From Membranipora membranacea (Eukaryota > Bryozoa > Gymnolaemata > Cheilostomatida > Membraniporidae), in the NCBI GenBank assembly GCA_914767715.1, contig OU612075.1:15872001-15936000 (forward strand): a stretch of 64,000 nucleotides of DNA, given 5' to 3'. The notes under the pieces are model-generated. The model did not search any database and was not told the origin of the DNA. It saw only the letters and a program-made list of their open reading frames with translations. The position numbers were made by a program, and so were the translations under genes. Positions within the stretch are counted from its first letter, which is position 1. Each line of letters starts with the position of its first letter. Positions 32,326 through 46,449 of this stretch are shown piece by piece.

Positions 32326-35300
32326 TTAAACATGACTAAAAACCACTAATCTATTCAGCTTCTGTCTCATATTGTCTTGTTTCGGATCTAGTTTTGAAGC
32401 TTCGTATTTAATTCGGATTATAGTATATCGCTGGATTATTGTGTTGAGCAATTCTGTAGCATGACTGGCACATTTAAAGTCTAGATGAATATTATTGAGT
32501 AGTGTATATGTCAGTGTATGGGCCTGGACACGTTTAATTGCAGCGCTATCTAAAACTTGTAACGACCACCGTATACACTGCTCAACTGCCTTACATAATC
32601 TGAGCATAGGCGTATTTGGGATCGTCAAACCCCCACGATTCTTTATACTTATTAGTGTAGTTTCATCTCTTATTGCTTTTTCTGGCTCCGCTGTGATGAA
32701 GTCTATGCAGTCGTTGCACCTTAGTTTCAAGCTCCTCTTTACATAACCAGCTGTAAAGATATCGAACAATATTGAAGTCGCGGTAATTGAACGCACAAAT
32801 CTCAAAGTATACATATATGAACTATAACGGATCTTGACAAAGTTAAATAGATGATGAAAAGGGTGTGACGAAAATTTTAGGTCATGTTATCTCGATCTAT
32901 AATAATTTACCAAGTTTTACTGAGATTTGAAGTTTAACAGAGGTTGGCTGGGGCAGCAGCTGGCTGTATACACCAACCACACTGAGCTGCTCTCGTTAGG
33001 GATTTTTGTATGATTTTGTCCTGTCGCTCATAGGATTATAATTTATTCAGACGACAATGGACTGATAAAATAATTTAATCTGCGTTAAGCTCAATTTAAT
33101 TGAAGAACTTCATTTTGCCTGGAATCTTTTTTCGGTTCGATAATGGATGGCAAAACACCACTTGGAAATGGTATAAATATGGTGTCAATGTTGCAGAACT
33201 GAATCAATAATGTTGGAGCAAACACAAATCTTCTTAGTACTGAATTCAACCACGCCTAGTTATGCTAAGAGTACATTTCTCTGAATGACTATTTGATACA
33301 ATAATGTTGTTTCAGATTTATGACTTACCGATATATGCTGATACATCTGTGGCTATTTTAGGCAGCTCCAGGGAGAAGCTATCATCGCTGAAGGAGTCGT
33401 CATAATCCACATCATCTTCTTCCGCGGTTTTCTTTTGCCGTTTAGAGAGAGATCTGATGAGCAACGAGGGCTAGTCAGCAACAGTTTCTAAATCAATGCT
33501 GTTGGCATTAGGGCTTGCAGCAATATCGCTTTTTACTAGCAGGGATTTCAAAGCTGATTTGAACTGTATTACATCTGGATTGTTATTGAAGCCAGACTTA
33601 GACCTGATTTTGCTAATCAACGTCTCGATATGGTCTTGCCCAAGTTTGTAGGCCAGAATGTACTTCGAGTTCGGAAACTTCTCAAACACGTACTTAGTAA
33701 TTCCTATGAATGAGCGAGCAGCTCTCCGCAGTCCTATGATAAAAGTTTTTCCTTTGCTCTCTGTGAATAGTTTGGTATCCATGAGTTTGAGATTTTCTAG
33801 ATATGTGAGTGAGAGTTCTATATGCGCCTGAATGTTAGTTAGATTGTCTCTGGTGATCGGACTCTTATATCCTTTTCCATACGGGTTGTGGCAGTTCAGG
33901 ATGTCAAAGATCTTATCCATCTGTAAAACATTAAAAGATAAGAAATGGCTATTATAATCTTAATCCAGGTTTGTGCAGTGGCTATTTGCTAACATGCATG
34001 TCATATTCAAAACTCAAACCTCAAACATAGGAAATTTTCTCTTTTTTTGTGGAAAGAGTAGACAAATGCTATATTTGAGCAACTCTCAAAATTATTATTA
34101 CAAACATGGAGAAGTCCCTGCACAAAACCGTACACATTTCCCTCTTCAAGTCTTAAAAATGACATTGAGGTTTTAAACTGTATAAATATGCAACAATACT
34201 TTCAACAGGATTCGGTGGTTATGCTTAAGAAGCCTAGAAACAGAATTGAGTTATGATTCTTATCTTACCTCCCGAATGAACTCGATTGTTGGGGCGGCAT
34301 CCTTGAATGAATTGTCAGTTGGTCTGAGGTAATCAAGGGCATCTGCTACTGAGGATGAAAGCATCTGAGCAGCAAGTTTCACTTTCATTTTCATGTTTAT
34401 CCAGTTAAGATGTCGTTTCGTAAGCTTATTAGCAAGTCGTACACCAGTTTCCTCCTGAATGTTCACCAGTTCTTCAACATACTTATAGTTAATTGTGCCA
34501 GAACTAGATTTGAACTGTCGGTACGTTCCAAACGCATTTCTGCCAAGTTTCATCATGTGAATTGGATCGAGGGTAACATAAACATCATGATCCTGGCTTG
34601 GATGTTTGAAGCTAGTTTTAGATGGAATGTTAGCACCTAGTTTCTTCAGCGTGCTGAGGTTCGATTGGCAACCATCACAAGTAACATTGATAACAGTTAT
34701 GTTCTCTTCTGCGGTTAGTTTCAAAAATTCTTTGATCAGCTGGGATTGTAGATCACTGTCTATTTTTTCCACAAAAAAGTAGCCGATCGGGAATCTGATG
34801 CCACCTAATATTGGTACCAACAGGAAAACGAGGGCCTCGCCAGCCAATTTGCTTGTATCACCGATTGTCACATGACTAAGAACTTTGATTTTTGAATTAT
34901 CGACAACAAGCTTTTTTCGGATTGACATGCTGTCAACAACAAGACTGTACAAATTGTCCCCGTTCCGAACATTCATCGACTTTATGACATCTGACAGAAA
35001 TCCTGGTTCGCAGTCTACTGTTTCTAACCAACGTCTAATAGTTCGAGATGTTGGTAGCCTGAAGTTTTCTCGCAAGTATTCATAAGCCTTTGGCTAGTAG
35101 TAATGCATTGTGATTGCGAATTCTTCAATTCTATCATTGGAGTCATTCTTTGTTTTTCCGTGAACATTCTTCGCTTGATTCTCAACTAATTCCGAAAGAC
35201 ATCCATCTTAGTTTTGCTGATTGCAACTTGTTTTCCTGTTGCAGCACTTGCAGTAAATTTTGTTGAATATCCAGTTTCCTTTCTAGCCTGGTCACTTTCT

Positions 35301-36386
35301 TTTTTAAAGTGTTCACATGTTGCCTGAGTTTTGGAATCCTGATGCTTGGTGATTGTATGGGCCGGCCGACAGGTCTACTCCATGGCCTGCATGGCGTCGT
35401 TGCTGTAGAGGGTGATTCACCATGGCTAGTGATAGGCGACTCGGAATTTGGGTCAGGAGTCTCCTCAATGAGCTGTGATGCATCTGTTTCAACTTCTGGC
35501 TCTGCCGATGCGGTGCGAGTCTGGAGCCGGCGAGGTTTTTCAGTTGGTGGCTGCAGGTAAGCTGGAAAATAATCAAATCTGTTCGGAATAATTCCACGCT
35601 TTAGCAATGGTCTTTCTTTCAGGCCTGACGGTCGTCGATATGAGTCTATGGTGAAATGTTCACTGCACACAACAGTGTAACTTGAGGGCTGCCAGTGTTC
35701 TCTATTTATAGCGACGATCCATTTTTGACGAAGACTTGGATTTGTTGGAAATCTGTAAAACGCTAGCTCAGGTCTTTTTGATGGATTGTTAGAACAATTG
35801 AAGACGCAGCAGTTGTTCCTACTTTTCCGCTCCTAAAAAAATATATGTAAACCGTTTTTCATGTTCTTTTTTCCCATACCACCTATTTTAAAATTGCCAA
35901 CCCGTCATTATGCAAGCACTTCTTTCATGTAAATATTATTACATCATGATTTGAAAATGGATCAAATACAGGACCATAATAATTATGGTCATAATTACGG
36001 TATCTATAAATATTCTATTCACAACCCTCTCCCCTCCATTTGAATCAGATGTTTTTTTATGATGAGGCTGTCAAAAAAACAGAAGAATTCCTAATCATTA
36101 AAGTCATATTTTCTTCTGAGTGAAATGATATTTTGTTCCTCAGCATTATTATAACAGATTTTTTATAAGGCTCCAGCCCATAAATTAAATATTATTTTTA
36201 GGTCGAACCCAGAGCTTGGTGCAAATGATAAAACTTTGAACAATGATATGCCTTGAGGTTTGAAGATTTCAATGCTCACTACATACTGCAAAATACAACT
36301 GAAATTATACTAATAAATACCTCTGTAGTCCCTTCAACAGCTGATTGAGGTTTAGAAGTCCCGCTAGTTGATGGAGCAGCCTCCAT
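32326..36386 (-). pseudogene. THAP9-like P-element transposase, near full length with inactivating changes
   Basis: Four exons: 36,386-36,321, 35,832-34,269, 33,920-33,329, 32,750-32,326; about 880 codons, close to THAP9. Exon 1 MEAAPSTSGTSKPQS. Exon 2 begins with a C2CH THAP zinc finger (NCCVFNCSNN ... AFYRF ... VVCSEHF), a Pro/Ser-rich linker, a coiled coil (LRQHVNTLKKKVTRLERKLD), then the RNase H-like core with VVDSMSIRKKLV, VTCDGCQSNLSTL and DPIHMMKLGRNAF. Exon 3 contains GFNNNPDVIQFKSALKSLL and the start of YIAGY; exon 4 continues AGYVKRSLKLRC and IKNRGGLTIPN. Breaks: a one-base shift near 35,200 (frame closes at TGA 35,182-35,184), TAG at 35,094-35,096 and TAG at 33,471-33,473. Terminal repeats not found. 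Either a dead P element or a decayed host THAP9 copy. Confidence 0.9.
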
Positions 36387-39300
36387 CGTGTGCTGCAAAA
36401 CTAAGACTGATAACTCAGACCTGACCGCCCTATACATGTAAATATCATGAATTGCAATAATTATATAATTTTCCAGACTGCAGGGTGGGGGGGAAATCGT
36501 AGAGAAATTATCTGGAAAATTTTGTTTATTTTACTGTGAATCTTCGCTCAACATTCAACGACCTGCTGTGTATGTCTGATTATTTCAGCAAAACAGACAC
36601 CTGTGGTCGCCCCTGGGCAGCACTGGCTGTGGGAATTTAAAAACTCTCATAACAAAAACCAGAATCTTATACCTGGGATTTATTGATAGTAGAAATATGA
36701 ATCTGAAAATAATGTTAATTGCAACTGCTAATGACGAATTATCCACCTCCAAACAGTCTTTTCTTAGGCTTCCTGTGGGTACACCACATAATCAAAAATA
36801 ATTCACAGAAGCTGTTATTGGGCAGATAAAATAAACTCATTGGTTGTGTAATATTTAATTTAAGATACAGGACTGGCCTAATATGGATGGCAAGAACTAT
36901 CAGAGGCACAAACTAATTATCATTCATATTTTTGCATGTATGAAGGTATGTAATGTACAATATACCAGTTTTTGTATGCCGTGTACACTGGCTGTTCTGT
37001 GTGACTTGTTTTGATTTTTAATACAGAAATACTTAGATTAAGGCTGATACTGAACAGAAAAAATAAGCTGCCTTGGTGTGTAACATAAAAGTGTGAGAGA
37101 AAGGGCTATTAGTATGACTGGCAAGAACTATGAGCTAGTATTGTGATTTCGATTTAAAATGACGTGTTTGCGGCTGATATTTTGGCTTGTTTTAATGGGA
37201 AAATATGGAAAATTTTTACACTGACTGCAAGAGAGAATACCTGCAAGTGATATAAATGGTGTGACATGTGAAGTTTTCTGAGAAAATTGACTTAAAGTGC
37301 ATGAAACACAACAGAACGATCAAGTCTTGGAGTGATAATCTTCTGATTATCTGTCCTAAGGCCACAGTAAGCACCTTTCTTGAAGAATACACGGCCCTCA
37401 TGGACTTGCGCACCATTAAATGGTTCATGGTCCCTCTCCTTTTCTCCTCAATTAGTCATTGATATTCCTCACCAGGTTGAGTTGTCTGTACAATGACAAA
37501 CAATATGTGAAAAGATTTGCGTGTGCTATCAGATCAAATTTTAGATACATCTATGTCATACCTGGTGCAATATGAATCAACCTTGCATAGTGAACTCGTT
37601 GAACTTCTTATTGATTTTCATAGAATTATTTTATATCTGATGGCTATAATAGTATAAACTGAGCATAAAAAAATTGATTGATTGATCAATGAATTAATGA
37701 TACTCAGTTGAAATGACTAATAACAGTGACTGCTAGTTGGCTCTGATTGGCATGCATACCAGTGAGTGGAGGTATGGCGACCAGTGATAATTGCTACCAC
37801 TGGAAAGTCATTATTACGTTGTCTAGACCTCGTCCTAACCCCTCAATGCGTGACTGCTATATTATTCATCCACTTTCTCGCAACACAGTAAAACTGTGTA
37901 ATCATAGTAAATTGAATTCTTCATCCCGCCTCGGCCATGTGCTCACATGCAATCCTACAATTAGAGGGAAAAGAACACTCAATTCAATAGTTTGAAGACA
38001 AGGGTATAGCTTCATGTGGAAATGCTTTAAGCAAATAGAAGAACTTGAAAAAAGGGCAACTAACGCATTATCGTATTCACAAAAAATTCAGTCTTGCAAT
38101 AGTTTGCAGAAACACAGTAAAACCTATGGTTTTATATTCTCACATTTGGTAGCCCATCAATCACAGGCTCTGGAATATGATTGAAGAATCGTTCCACTAT
38201 ATCTTGGCACACAAGTTTCTTGCTTAGTACAAACGGGTTCCCTTCGGATACAACTCTCTGCGCAGAGCTATGAAGCTGGTTTCAGTGATATTCTGGCCTT
38301 CTCTCCAGGCTTCTCTTATTGCCCTGCTGAGAAGGCAGTTGTATGCTCTAGAATGTAATTTAGCTCCTCTTCCCTCTCTTCCAGCCAGCCAATGTATTCA
38401 TGCTTCCCGATGAACTTAGGTTTAGTGCTTTGGTCATACAAGCATATTAGGTACAAGCGGAAGCAAATTTGAGAACTAGTTTCTGTCATGTGTCATGTTT
38501 AGTTCTAGGTCGATAATCCTGTGAAACCTGTCAATTTAAAAAATTTATCATTCAGAATTACATTCAAGTATCCTTAAAATTATATCATAGATTATCTTAC
38601 TCACGAGTTGATTAAATACCTCTGTTTTACCTCATGAATTTCTGCTTGATATCAAATTATTATAGGAAAATGAGAAATTACTGGATTATAACCAGAAAAC
38701 AAACATACCATGACAGTCTTTTGACCAAGCTTCAATTTATCTATTGCTGTTGCTGTTTCTAAGTGTGTAACTTTGTCTTCTCAAGTGCAGAAATGAAATC
38801 CAGCGACAACGTTGCCTAAGGTCTCCACACAAACTGAAGCTTTCAAATACTGCTCGAGACAAATGTAGCAACGATGAAATCCCAAAAAGTCAAAGTTGGC
38901 GCACCCATGTCTGATTCTGATCAAAAAATACCTCTAACAAAATATCATGATATACACAGCAGCAAGATTTTGCCAGACTTGAAGGTGTATGCCATCACTA
39001 GTACTTCTTAGAGATTGTAGACAAGACTTTTTGTCGTTGTAGTCTGGCTTATAGGAGGTGTGTTGAGTATGCGGTTTGATGGTTCTGTACTCAATGGATA
39101 ATTTAGCTGTTGAATTGTGGTATGACAAGAGTAACAAGTTTAAGATGTATCCTGCTGTTGTGTTTTGACAGTTCTAAGTCAGACAACTGTGAAAGACTGG
39201 TTATACATCTCACTGACTGTATTTATCATTGGCTTCGAATTTCTGTTCCAACCCAGTAACGACAGTTTGCAGCATATAATATAAATAGCATCATCGAATA

Positions 39301-40100
39301 AGCAGAATTTGAATCAGCATCATCGATGATTTATTTCATGATCAGAATATTTTGTAAAATTTTGTATTAGAAATTTATAATCTCTGGTATTAAAAGTATT
39401 AGGCTATCTGTAGGGGATTATAATTGTACTTGTTGCATTTGGGACATAGGATTATTGTGCCATGTTAGATGCGATTTGGAGGTTGGAAGGGGAATAGAGC
39501 GTCTAGCTGAGTTGGTGTTGGAACAAATCACCTAGCTAGCAAAGGTTCATCCAGATTTTTGAACTCAACATCAGTTTGGTACTTCCATACAGTCTAGAAT
39601 ACATCTGCGTGTTAGTGAGTCGCTCAAGCGATGGGACTGTTTGCTAAATTTTTGGCTATCATGAGGGTTTTACTGACAGTCATTGTGAATTTGCAATGAA
39701 TGGACTTCATCTGAACAGCCCTGGGAACCTCCGCCTGTTGATACGTTTATTAAGGATATGTCTATTAAGGAGTTGCCCTCTTTTACAAAGTCTAAGAGGG
39801 GAAACTCTGATACTTGATTTATTATTCAAAAATGTCTGCTGATATTTCACCCCATTTCAAACCTTCCTCATTATAAGAAAGCCAAATTTTGGTTCAATTA
39901 TGGTGAATATAGTTGTAACCCAACAGTAAAGGTCAAACGACTTCCCCAAATTAGGAAAAAATGTAATTCTGTGAAAATAATCCATACACAAAAATAAAAA
40001 AGTTTTCCACAAGATTTCCATAAAATTCATTTATTGTATTATTTGCTAACGACAGAATAGAATCAGCTGATAAATTCTAACTAAGTTCTTAAATAGCAGT
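36387..40100. other. Mostly non-coding; possible LINE remnant at about 38.0-38.4 kb
   Basis: The plus strand at about 38,030-38,400 reads, with stops, AIVCRNTVKPMVLYSHIW and NSLRRAMKLVSVIFWPSLQA, which loosely resembles the post-RT region of a LINE. Elsewhere no supported exon or repeat. Confidence 0.3.
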
Positions 40101-40138
40101 GGCTATGGTTTTTGATAAATAGTGTAGTTGACTTTTAC

Positions 40139-40459
40139 TCTTGCAGCTTGACCAATCTTCAGATTATAACACTGCATAGCCACACACTAGTACACTTTAC
40201 CAAAATATTCACTAAACACATCGACTCGACGATCAAAACAGGATATTTGGTCAACTCTTCAGGAGGTAACGGTATAGATGACACAAAACTCATGGAATTA
40301 ATGAAAGGAAACAGTTTCCTGTATCATGGCACGAACAGTCATAGACACTCAACAAAACTTAAGGAGAAATTGCTCATAACAAGCCAGAAATTAGGGGTGA
40401 CAGTAGAGAATGCCATGGCCAGGTATTCAAACCTGATTATTAGCTTCGGAAGATATTGA
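40139..40459 (+). other. Open frame after a good acceptor, unknown
   Basis: After ACTCTTGCAG (40,138-40,147) the plus strand is open to TGA at 40,459: HIDSTIKTGYLVNSSGGNGI, MKGNSFLYHGTNSHRHSTKL, then a Lys-rich end. No start codon near its beginning, so only an internal or last exon is possible. Not recognised. Confidence 0.25.
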
Positions 40460-40747
40460 GAAGCCAGGTATTACACCAATAGACCAGATTAAACAACAGT
40501 GTAGACATTTAGATTGGTTGCCTCATATGAGGGATAAGGGGTGACGGCTGATGGCAGTTCAATGTAGGGTCAACTACCATCTATCTATTGTGCTTGAAGC
40601 TCGGTTGAATGCTAATGTGTCATGCAGCGTGATTACTCATCACTTATGAGCATCAACTCATAACTTGATATAGATTTCGCTGATGTTACAGCTCACAAAC
40701 TTAGAAAGATAACAGAGGAGAATGAAAAGTTACAAAAACAGACCGAG

Positions 40748-40984
40748 CTACTCATGTGACTTCTTCCCCGACATACAACCACCATCGATCATACTCACTT
40801 CTAGGGCAGCCCTTATGACTGATGGCCTTTTGGCCAGTGCTCTTATGAATAATGGCCTTTCGAACAGTAGCTTTAGCAGTAGAGGCTTTTTGGCAGTGGC
40901 CTTTTGGGTGACCACCTTTTCCATTGTACTAGGGCTATTGTTCTGTTCTGTTACTGGCAGACCAAGACGCAGTCCCATGAACAA
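40748..40984 (-). other. Open frame with 10-residue repeats (30-bp tandem repeat at 40,812-40,901)
   Basis: Three 30-base units starting at 40,812, 40,842 and 40,872. Because 30 is a multiple of three, both strands stay open. The minus frame gives basic, hydrophobic decapeptide repeats (KATAKKPLLL, KLLFERPLFI, RALAKRPSVI); the plus frame gives LMTDGLLASA-like repeats. The flanks are AT-rich with no splice sites I trust. Confidence 0.35.
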
Positions 40985-41019
40985 TCACGGTCGTTTTGCA
41001 GATTATTTAACATAAATTT

Positions 41020-44000
41020 ATTGGAGGGTTTTATATTGTATTGGGATTTGGATGATGTTAAAGCCATACGTATATCATATATTTTATATATTGTCATGAT
41101 GAGCATTGAGCCTTCTTTTCATATCCGTTACGTTTACATCACCTTGGAACAAAATGATAAAAATTGATGATAACTCTCTGCTCTCTGGTAATGTTTTATG
41201 ACAGCAAATTAATCTACACACGCGGGTCTTAGGAGTTTATTGAATCAAAACCTGAGCATCAATTGGAACCTGACTCGACTTCATCCGGAGATTGCTACGG
41301 ATTATTCCCAACCCTGCCTGTGATTTGGGAAAGAGGATGCTATATGATAGATGAAAATTGCTCCCTGGAATATTTCTTATTCATTGTCAGCATGGTAAGC
41401 ATTTATTGTGGGAATCTGCGTTCATAGTTGGCTTGTGATCTGTTATCGAATATTAAATAATTCTTAGATTCACTGATCCTTTCCATTACAATGTTTCATT
41501 GCATGATAATGTTCCATTACACCTTAACATAAGCAAATTAAGTAACAGATGTCTCAATCGTTCATTTACTGTTTTGATTTTTGTAAGGGGTTTGCTATTG
41601 ATTTCATGTCATTGACACTCATGAGTCACCAGGTGTGTCGTTCATAATAATGAGCACAATACTCAGGAAAGGTAAGCAGGCCATCAACCAACCTGTGTAA
41701 AAACTGTATTGGCTGATTCACTGAGGTAACTAATTGAATGAAATCAATGCTTCTTTCATTACAGATAAATTGAAATGTTAGCATAAATCATAGATTATGT
41801 CACACACTAGCCATCGATGCTAATTTTATCCAGCATACAAGGCATAGCAAAATTTGTGTTTAGGCCAGCTTTGCGTTGATGATAATATCCCCAAATTCAC
41901 TGATCCTATAACAGACAGGAACGGTTTATTGAAAAAATTATTCGTGCTTGCTCGGTGTTACAGTCCTCATATAATAAAATCAAAAATTATTGTTTATATA
42001 ATAGCTATCAACATAACCTACTAGCCTGTATGTCTAATTCAGGGAAACTGTTTTGTTTGTATCACCGTTTTGACGTCATTTCATTCGATATCCATGTTGA
42101 ATGCAGTGTCTACTATTCGCCTCAGTTACCCTTGTACAATATTCCAAGGTTTCAGAGGCAGAGGTCTACTCGAAAGTACAAGCCGACTTCAATACAGGTA
42201 ATATTAATATTATTGCATAATTTTCTAGGTTGTATTGATTAAGCTTGACTCTGTTAAAAACGTCTTATTATTCATTTATTTCATTCCTATCCTTTCCAAA
42301 TTTTGTGAGCTTTGTGTTACAATTTTTATTGAATTTTCAGATCATATGCTAATACCAGATAATTGTTTAGTATGTTATAGTTTCAGGGTCAGCCATTCAA
42401 TTTGATCACATTCCTGCACTGAAATTTAAAACGAAAAATTATGGGCCTCTACTTAGAATCTTTTACGGGAACTCCTCTCACAATCTATCGCAATCTTTTT
42501 ATGGTTATCATCTCACTTTCTTCTTCATTTGACAACAATAAATAAGACAAACTGTAATAGCATGTTTCATTTTCTGAATTAATTAGTTTCATCCATATCA
42601 ATGATCATTCAACTTGTAAGTTAAAGCCAACTACTTGAGCAAGCAAACAGCAGACCAGTCCCTTTGACACGGTTGAAATGCTGACTGATCCTCCTAGACA
42701 GATTACAAGTCAAATGATGAAAGAAACAAGAAAATCCATCGCCATACCTAATGAGAGAAATAACTTAGAGCGAGCAATGAAAAGATAAGGATTAGACCCC
42801 TGAAAGTTCGAAGAAGCAGCAATCTTTGACAGTGATGGCAAGATGGACAAGGAGATGAAGGAAAAGTTTTGGCAGAAAAAAAAGTAGGCCGAGAAAAAAA
42901 AACACCAAAAGATTGTTATAGAAAAGTAGAACTAATATATTCATTGGGCCATCGGGCGGAGAGCAAAAGGCTGGCGGAGGGGGGGGGGCTCAGATTAGGA
43001 TTGCCCACTTGTAGCTAGCATTGCTACACAGTTTATCATCTAAATCTCATCACTTTATCTTCATCTATCAGGTATAGTGATGTGATACTTGTCCACCCTA
43101 CGAGAACTGCTTTGTGCTTGCTTGATGTTTGAGACCAAGCTTAGACAAGCATAAACTAGTGGGTGCCGGAAAAGACAAATCCCATAATATCGAGACTCAA
43201 CTGACAACCCACACACTACTAATCAATGTCACATCTATAATAAACTGACTTGAGCGATGCTCAGTCTTAAAGTGGTAGAGAACCACAAAATTCATATTTT
43301 GATATTTGATGCGTAATGATATACTCCTTCTGATTTGGATGTTATAAATAAATGTTAAATTTGAAAATTTTAATTATTTCAATCACAAACTCTCTTCCAC
43401 CATTTTATTTCAGTAACACAAATACCCGTACTCTCCAAATAAATATATTATTAGAAAAAAATGATGCAGAAAAGAACGAATCTCTTTCTAGAATCGAAGC
43501 AGTTATCTTTTGTTGTGTCAATCTTAATATAAACAGTGATCTCAGTTACAAAATCATCTAAAAAATCAATATTATATATTGCTTTCGATAACAAAAGTTA
43601 AGCATTTTCTTTGAGGTTATAATAGCTTTTCAACTTAATTCAGTTTATTGCAGCCATGGGGCGGAGGGGCTACTGACTGCCCTGTGGTGCAGATCCAAAG
43701 CTTATACCTTGGATTTCTATTGTTGAGTATGCTGCCTAACTGGTGAAGGATAATTGCATCTAGATACGTATTTAGTGGTGCCAGTGTTGTCTTCTACTTT
43801 AATATCTTAGAAACTAACCACTTAAACTATTTCAAGACACTTTGCCAAAAAACAGACTTTTTCCTAATTAACTTGGAAACATGATGGGGTAAACGAAAGA
43901 CACCACCAACAGCAGACAGACCATTTTATGAATAGGACATGGTCCCATATTGTTGATAAAGAAATGGCAAAAGAGCACAAACACTGCAAAAACCAGCAAA

Positions 44001-45430
44001 GGAAAATATGGTTGTTGTAGTCTAGAACAATGTACTCTGCAAATACAGTCCAGCCATTGAAAAGAAGAATTTCGGCTGCCAGAGAAAACTAGATGCTGGG
44101 TACAAATGATAAACGCCACATCAATTTAAGCAGAGAAAAAAAATCAGAACCATTCACTAGCAGCTGGTGATGAATCAACTACTAGAACTCATTTGATGTT
44201 TGAAAAAAAAAGAAGCAAATATCAGCCCAGTAAAATTCTCTCAACGATTCTAATTGAAATATTGAGGAGAAACACCTACAGAAACAACCAAGATCAACAC
44301 GACTACAAACCACCACTACCTTGAACTAGCCTTGTCACGCGACACGGCCACATTTATGTTTAAAAGAATGGCCATGTGACAATGGCTTTCTTTACACGAC
44401 TATGTTTAAGTCACGAAATGTCACTGTTACATTTCTCTCCGACTGTGAAACACCTGCAATAAACTTACGAGGGAAAGTTAAGTATCTTTTGATCTGTTGC
44501 AGCAGGCAGATAACCTAACCAAGCCATTGTCACGTCAAGACAGTCTCCTGAATAATAGAAGAAAAAGAAAATGTATAAAATTTCCAAATTCTATTTATCA
44601 AGAATTAGCTCTGAACTACCTTGTTCTTTGGTGAGTGTTGAAGACATACTCCCCAAAGCGTGCGGATTTGTTATTAATAGTTATCCTCTCTTGTCATTAT
44701 TAGCTGATTTTGATTGACAGTTTATGCAGGGGATATCCCATTTCCCCTTTCCAAAGTTGCAATCAGAACCCAAACTAAACTCATTGTTCTTGCACATGCG
44801 CAAATTCAAGTCACGCATGATGCATACTTAGCCTTACGACACCTGCTTTGTGGTAATGATAGCCTAGTTTATCAGAGATCTACATGCCCAGTCAGATCAC
44901 GAGAGTCAGTATGAACAAAATCATGGAGTTGTCTTCTTATTTGGTGCTAAACGGTCATTTTAAGTTACTGGTAATAGTAGATATGCGAATTTCAAAACAG
45001 AGTTGTAAATATAATGTCAAAAGATTGTGTCAATATCTCAGCAGGGAGCAATGGAGTTAAGAAGCATGATCATAGGGATTAAAGTAGGTGGGCTATAATA
45101 TACAGCTCGAGGCCAAAAAGTTCAAGGTCATCTCAGAGTGTATAAATGATAACATCGTTTCACAATGGTATTACTAATATCACATAATTAATTCTATATT
45201 CAATCAAAAGATTGATTTCCAACCTTTTTCAAAATTCGATAATTCTATACAACGTGTCAATAGTATTATACAAAATGACCAAATACAATACAATTACTAT
45301 ATGAAAGCTATAATACACCATATTGTTGTCATTTTTTGCAATGATGATATATAGGCTATGAGTTGTCTAGGTTTTTTAAATGTGACTTGGGTCGGTATGT
45401 TGGTTGGTGTGATTTAAAATGAGGGTAGTA
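41020..45430. other. Non-coding stretch, nothing firm
   Basis: Near 42,740-42,900 a broken plus-strand frame (NERNNLERAMKR, FEEAAIFDSDGKMDKEMKEK) looks like a decayed exon. A poly-G run is at about 42,978-42,987. Nothing else is supported. Confidence 0.35.
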
Positions 45431-45435
45431 GTATC

Positions 45436-46435
45436 AATTATAATAATAATAATAAATTTTATTTATAAAAGCCTTCATACAATTGTTTATAAACAATGAT
45501 CTCTAAGCAATGTATTGTAATAAAATGAATAATTTACTATAAAAAAGCCTGTGGCTGAAAGTAAATAAGAGTGGTAAATATTTTATCATAAAATAATTAA
45601 TGGGATGAGAAAATATGGTGATAATAAAAGAGAAAAAAATAAAAAATAGTGGCAACTGCCCAGCAACTAAATATTCACTATAAAACTTTCAGATGCGGGT
45701 AATAGACTTCACGGAACAGATGGGTTTTTAGATGTTATTTAAAAGAGGGGGTGGAAGAGAGATCGCGAAGGTGGGATGGTAGGGAGTTTCACACATCTGT
45801 TAAAGTAGAATTAATTGATCGTCCAGCAACTCCAACTAATCTACATTTAAAATTGCTCGCCAGAGTGTTGGCATAATTAAAACAAGTGGTTCGAGCATGC
45901 TTAAAAGTTGAGAAAGATTTAGAAATTTAGGAAGGGTTGAGATGGGGGTGATAGACAATTTTAAGGGCCATTATTGACAATTTGAATCTAGATCGGGACC
46001 TGATGGGCAGCCAGTGCAGTTTAAGCCTGGCTCCAGTGGCTGATGAAGAGTGGGTTGTACCTGTAATACATTTGGCGCAGGAATTCTGAATGACTTGGAG
46101 ACGTAAGACCAGTTTGTCGGGTAATGCATAGAAGAAATAGTTACAAAGCTTGCCTGATTCTCCACCTTGACGTTTTTTCATAGTTGATAGTTTTACACTC
46201 ACCAAAACTCACCCAGAACTTGGTGTCATCAGCGTACATGTGGCATGTCACCCCGATATTATCTAGCAGCCGAGGTAGTGAGGCCATAACACAGTTAAAC
46301 AAAACAGGGCCTAGTATGCTGTCCTGAGACACAGCTACATTGCAAGGTTCAGATCAGAAACCACATTATTGATTTTTATCCTGAAAGAGCGATGACTGAG
46401 ATAGGATTTTATCCATCTCAAAACAACCTAGTATA
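45436..46435 (-). mobile_element. 5'-truncated CR1/L2/Rex-like LINE with RT motif and TTA-repeat tail
   Basis: Minus strand in order: LRWIKSYLSHRSFRIKIN (46,430-46,370), a frame break, SILGPVLFNCVMASLPRLLD and MYADDTKFW (RT catalytic YADD, about 46,225), a deletion, LVLRLQVIQNSCAKCITGTT (about 46,100) and GARLKLHWLPIRSRSRFKL (about 46,020), then a broken LPT..PSRSLF..PLF..TSKNP segment (about 45,720-45,790). The 3' end is a tail of TTA repeats at about 45,440-45,460. This order and tail type fit CR1/L2/Rex LINEs. Dead by frameshifts and an internal deletion. Confidence 0.88.
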
Positions 46436-46449
46436 GCGCCCAGTCTTAG

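Noticed and set aside
34410-35560. Plus-strand open frames at 34,410-34,640, 34,885-35,085 and 35,309-35,560
   Set aside because: Antisense shadows of the THAP9-like gene.
44340-44400. Palindrome around GGCCACAT and ATGGCCATGTGAC
   Set aside because: Pairing is short and interrupted, with no flanking repeats.
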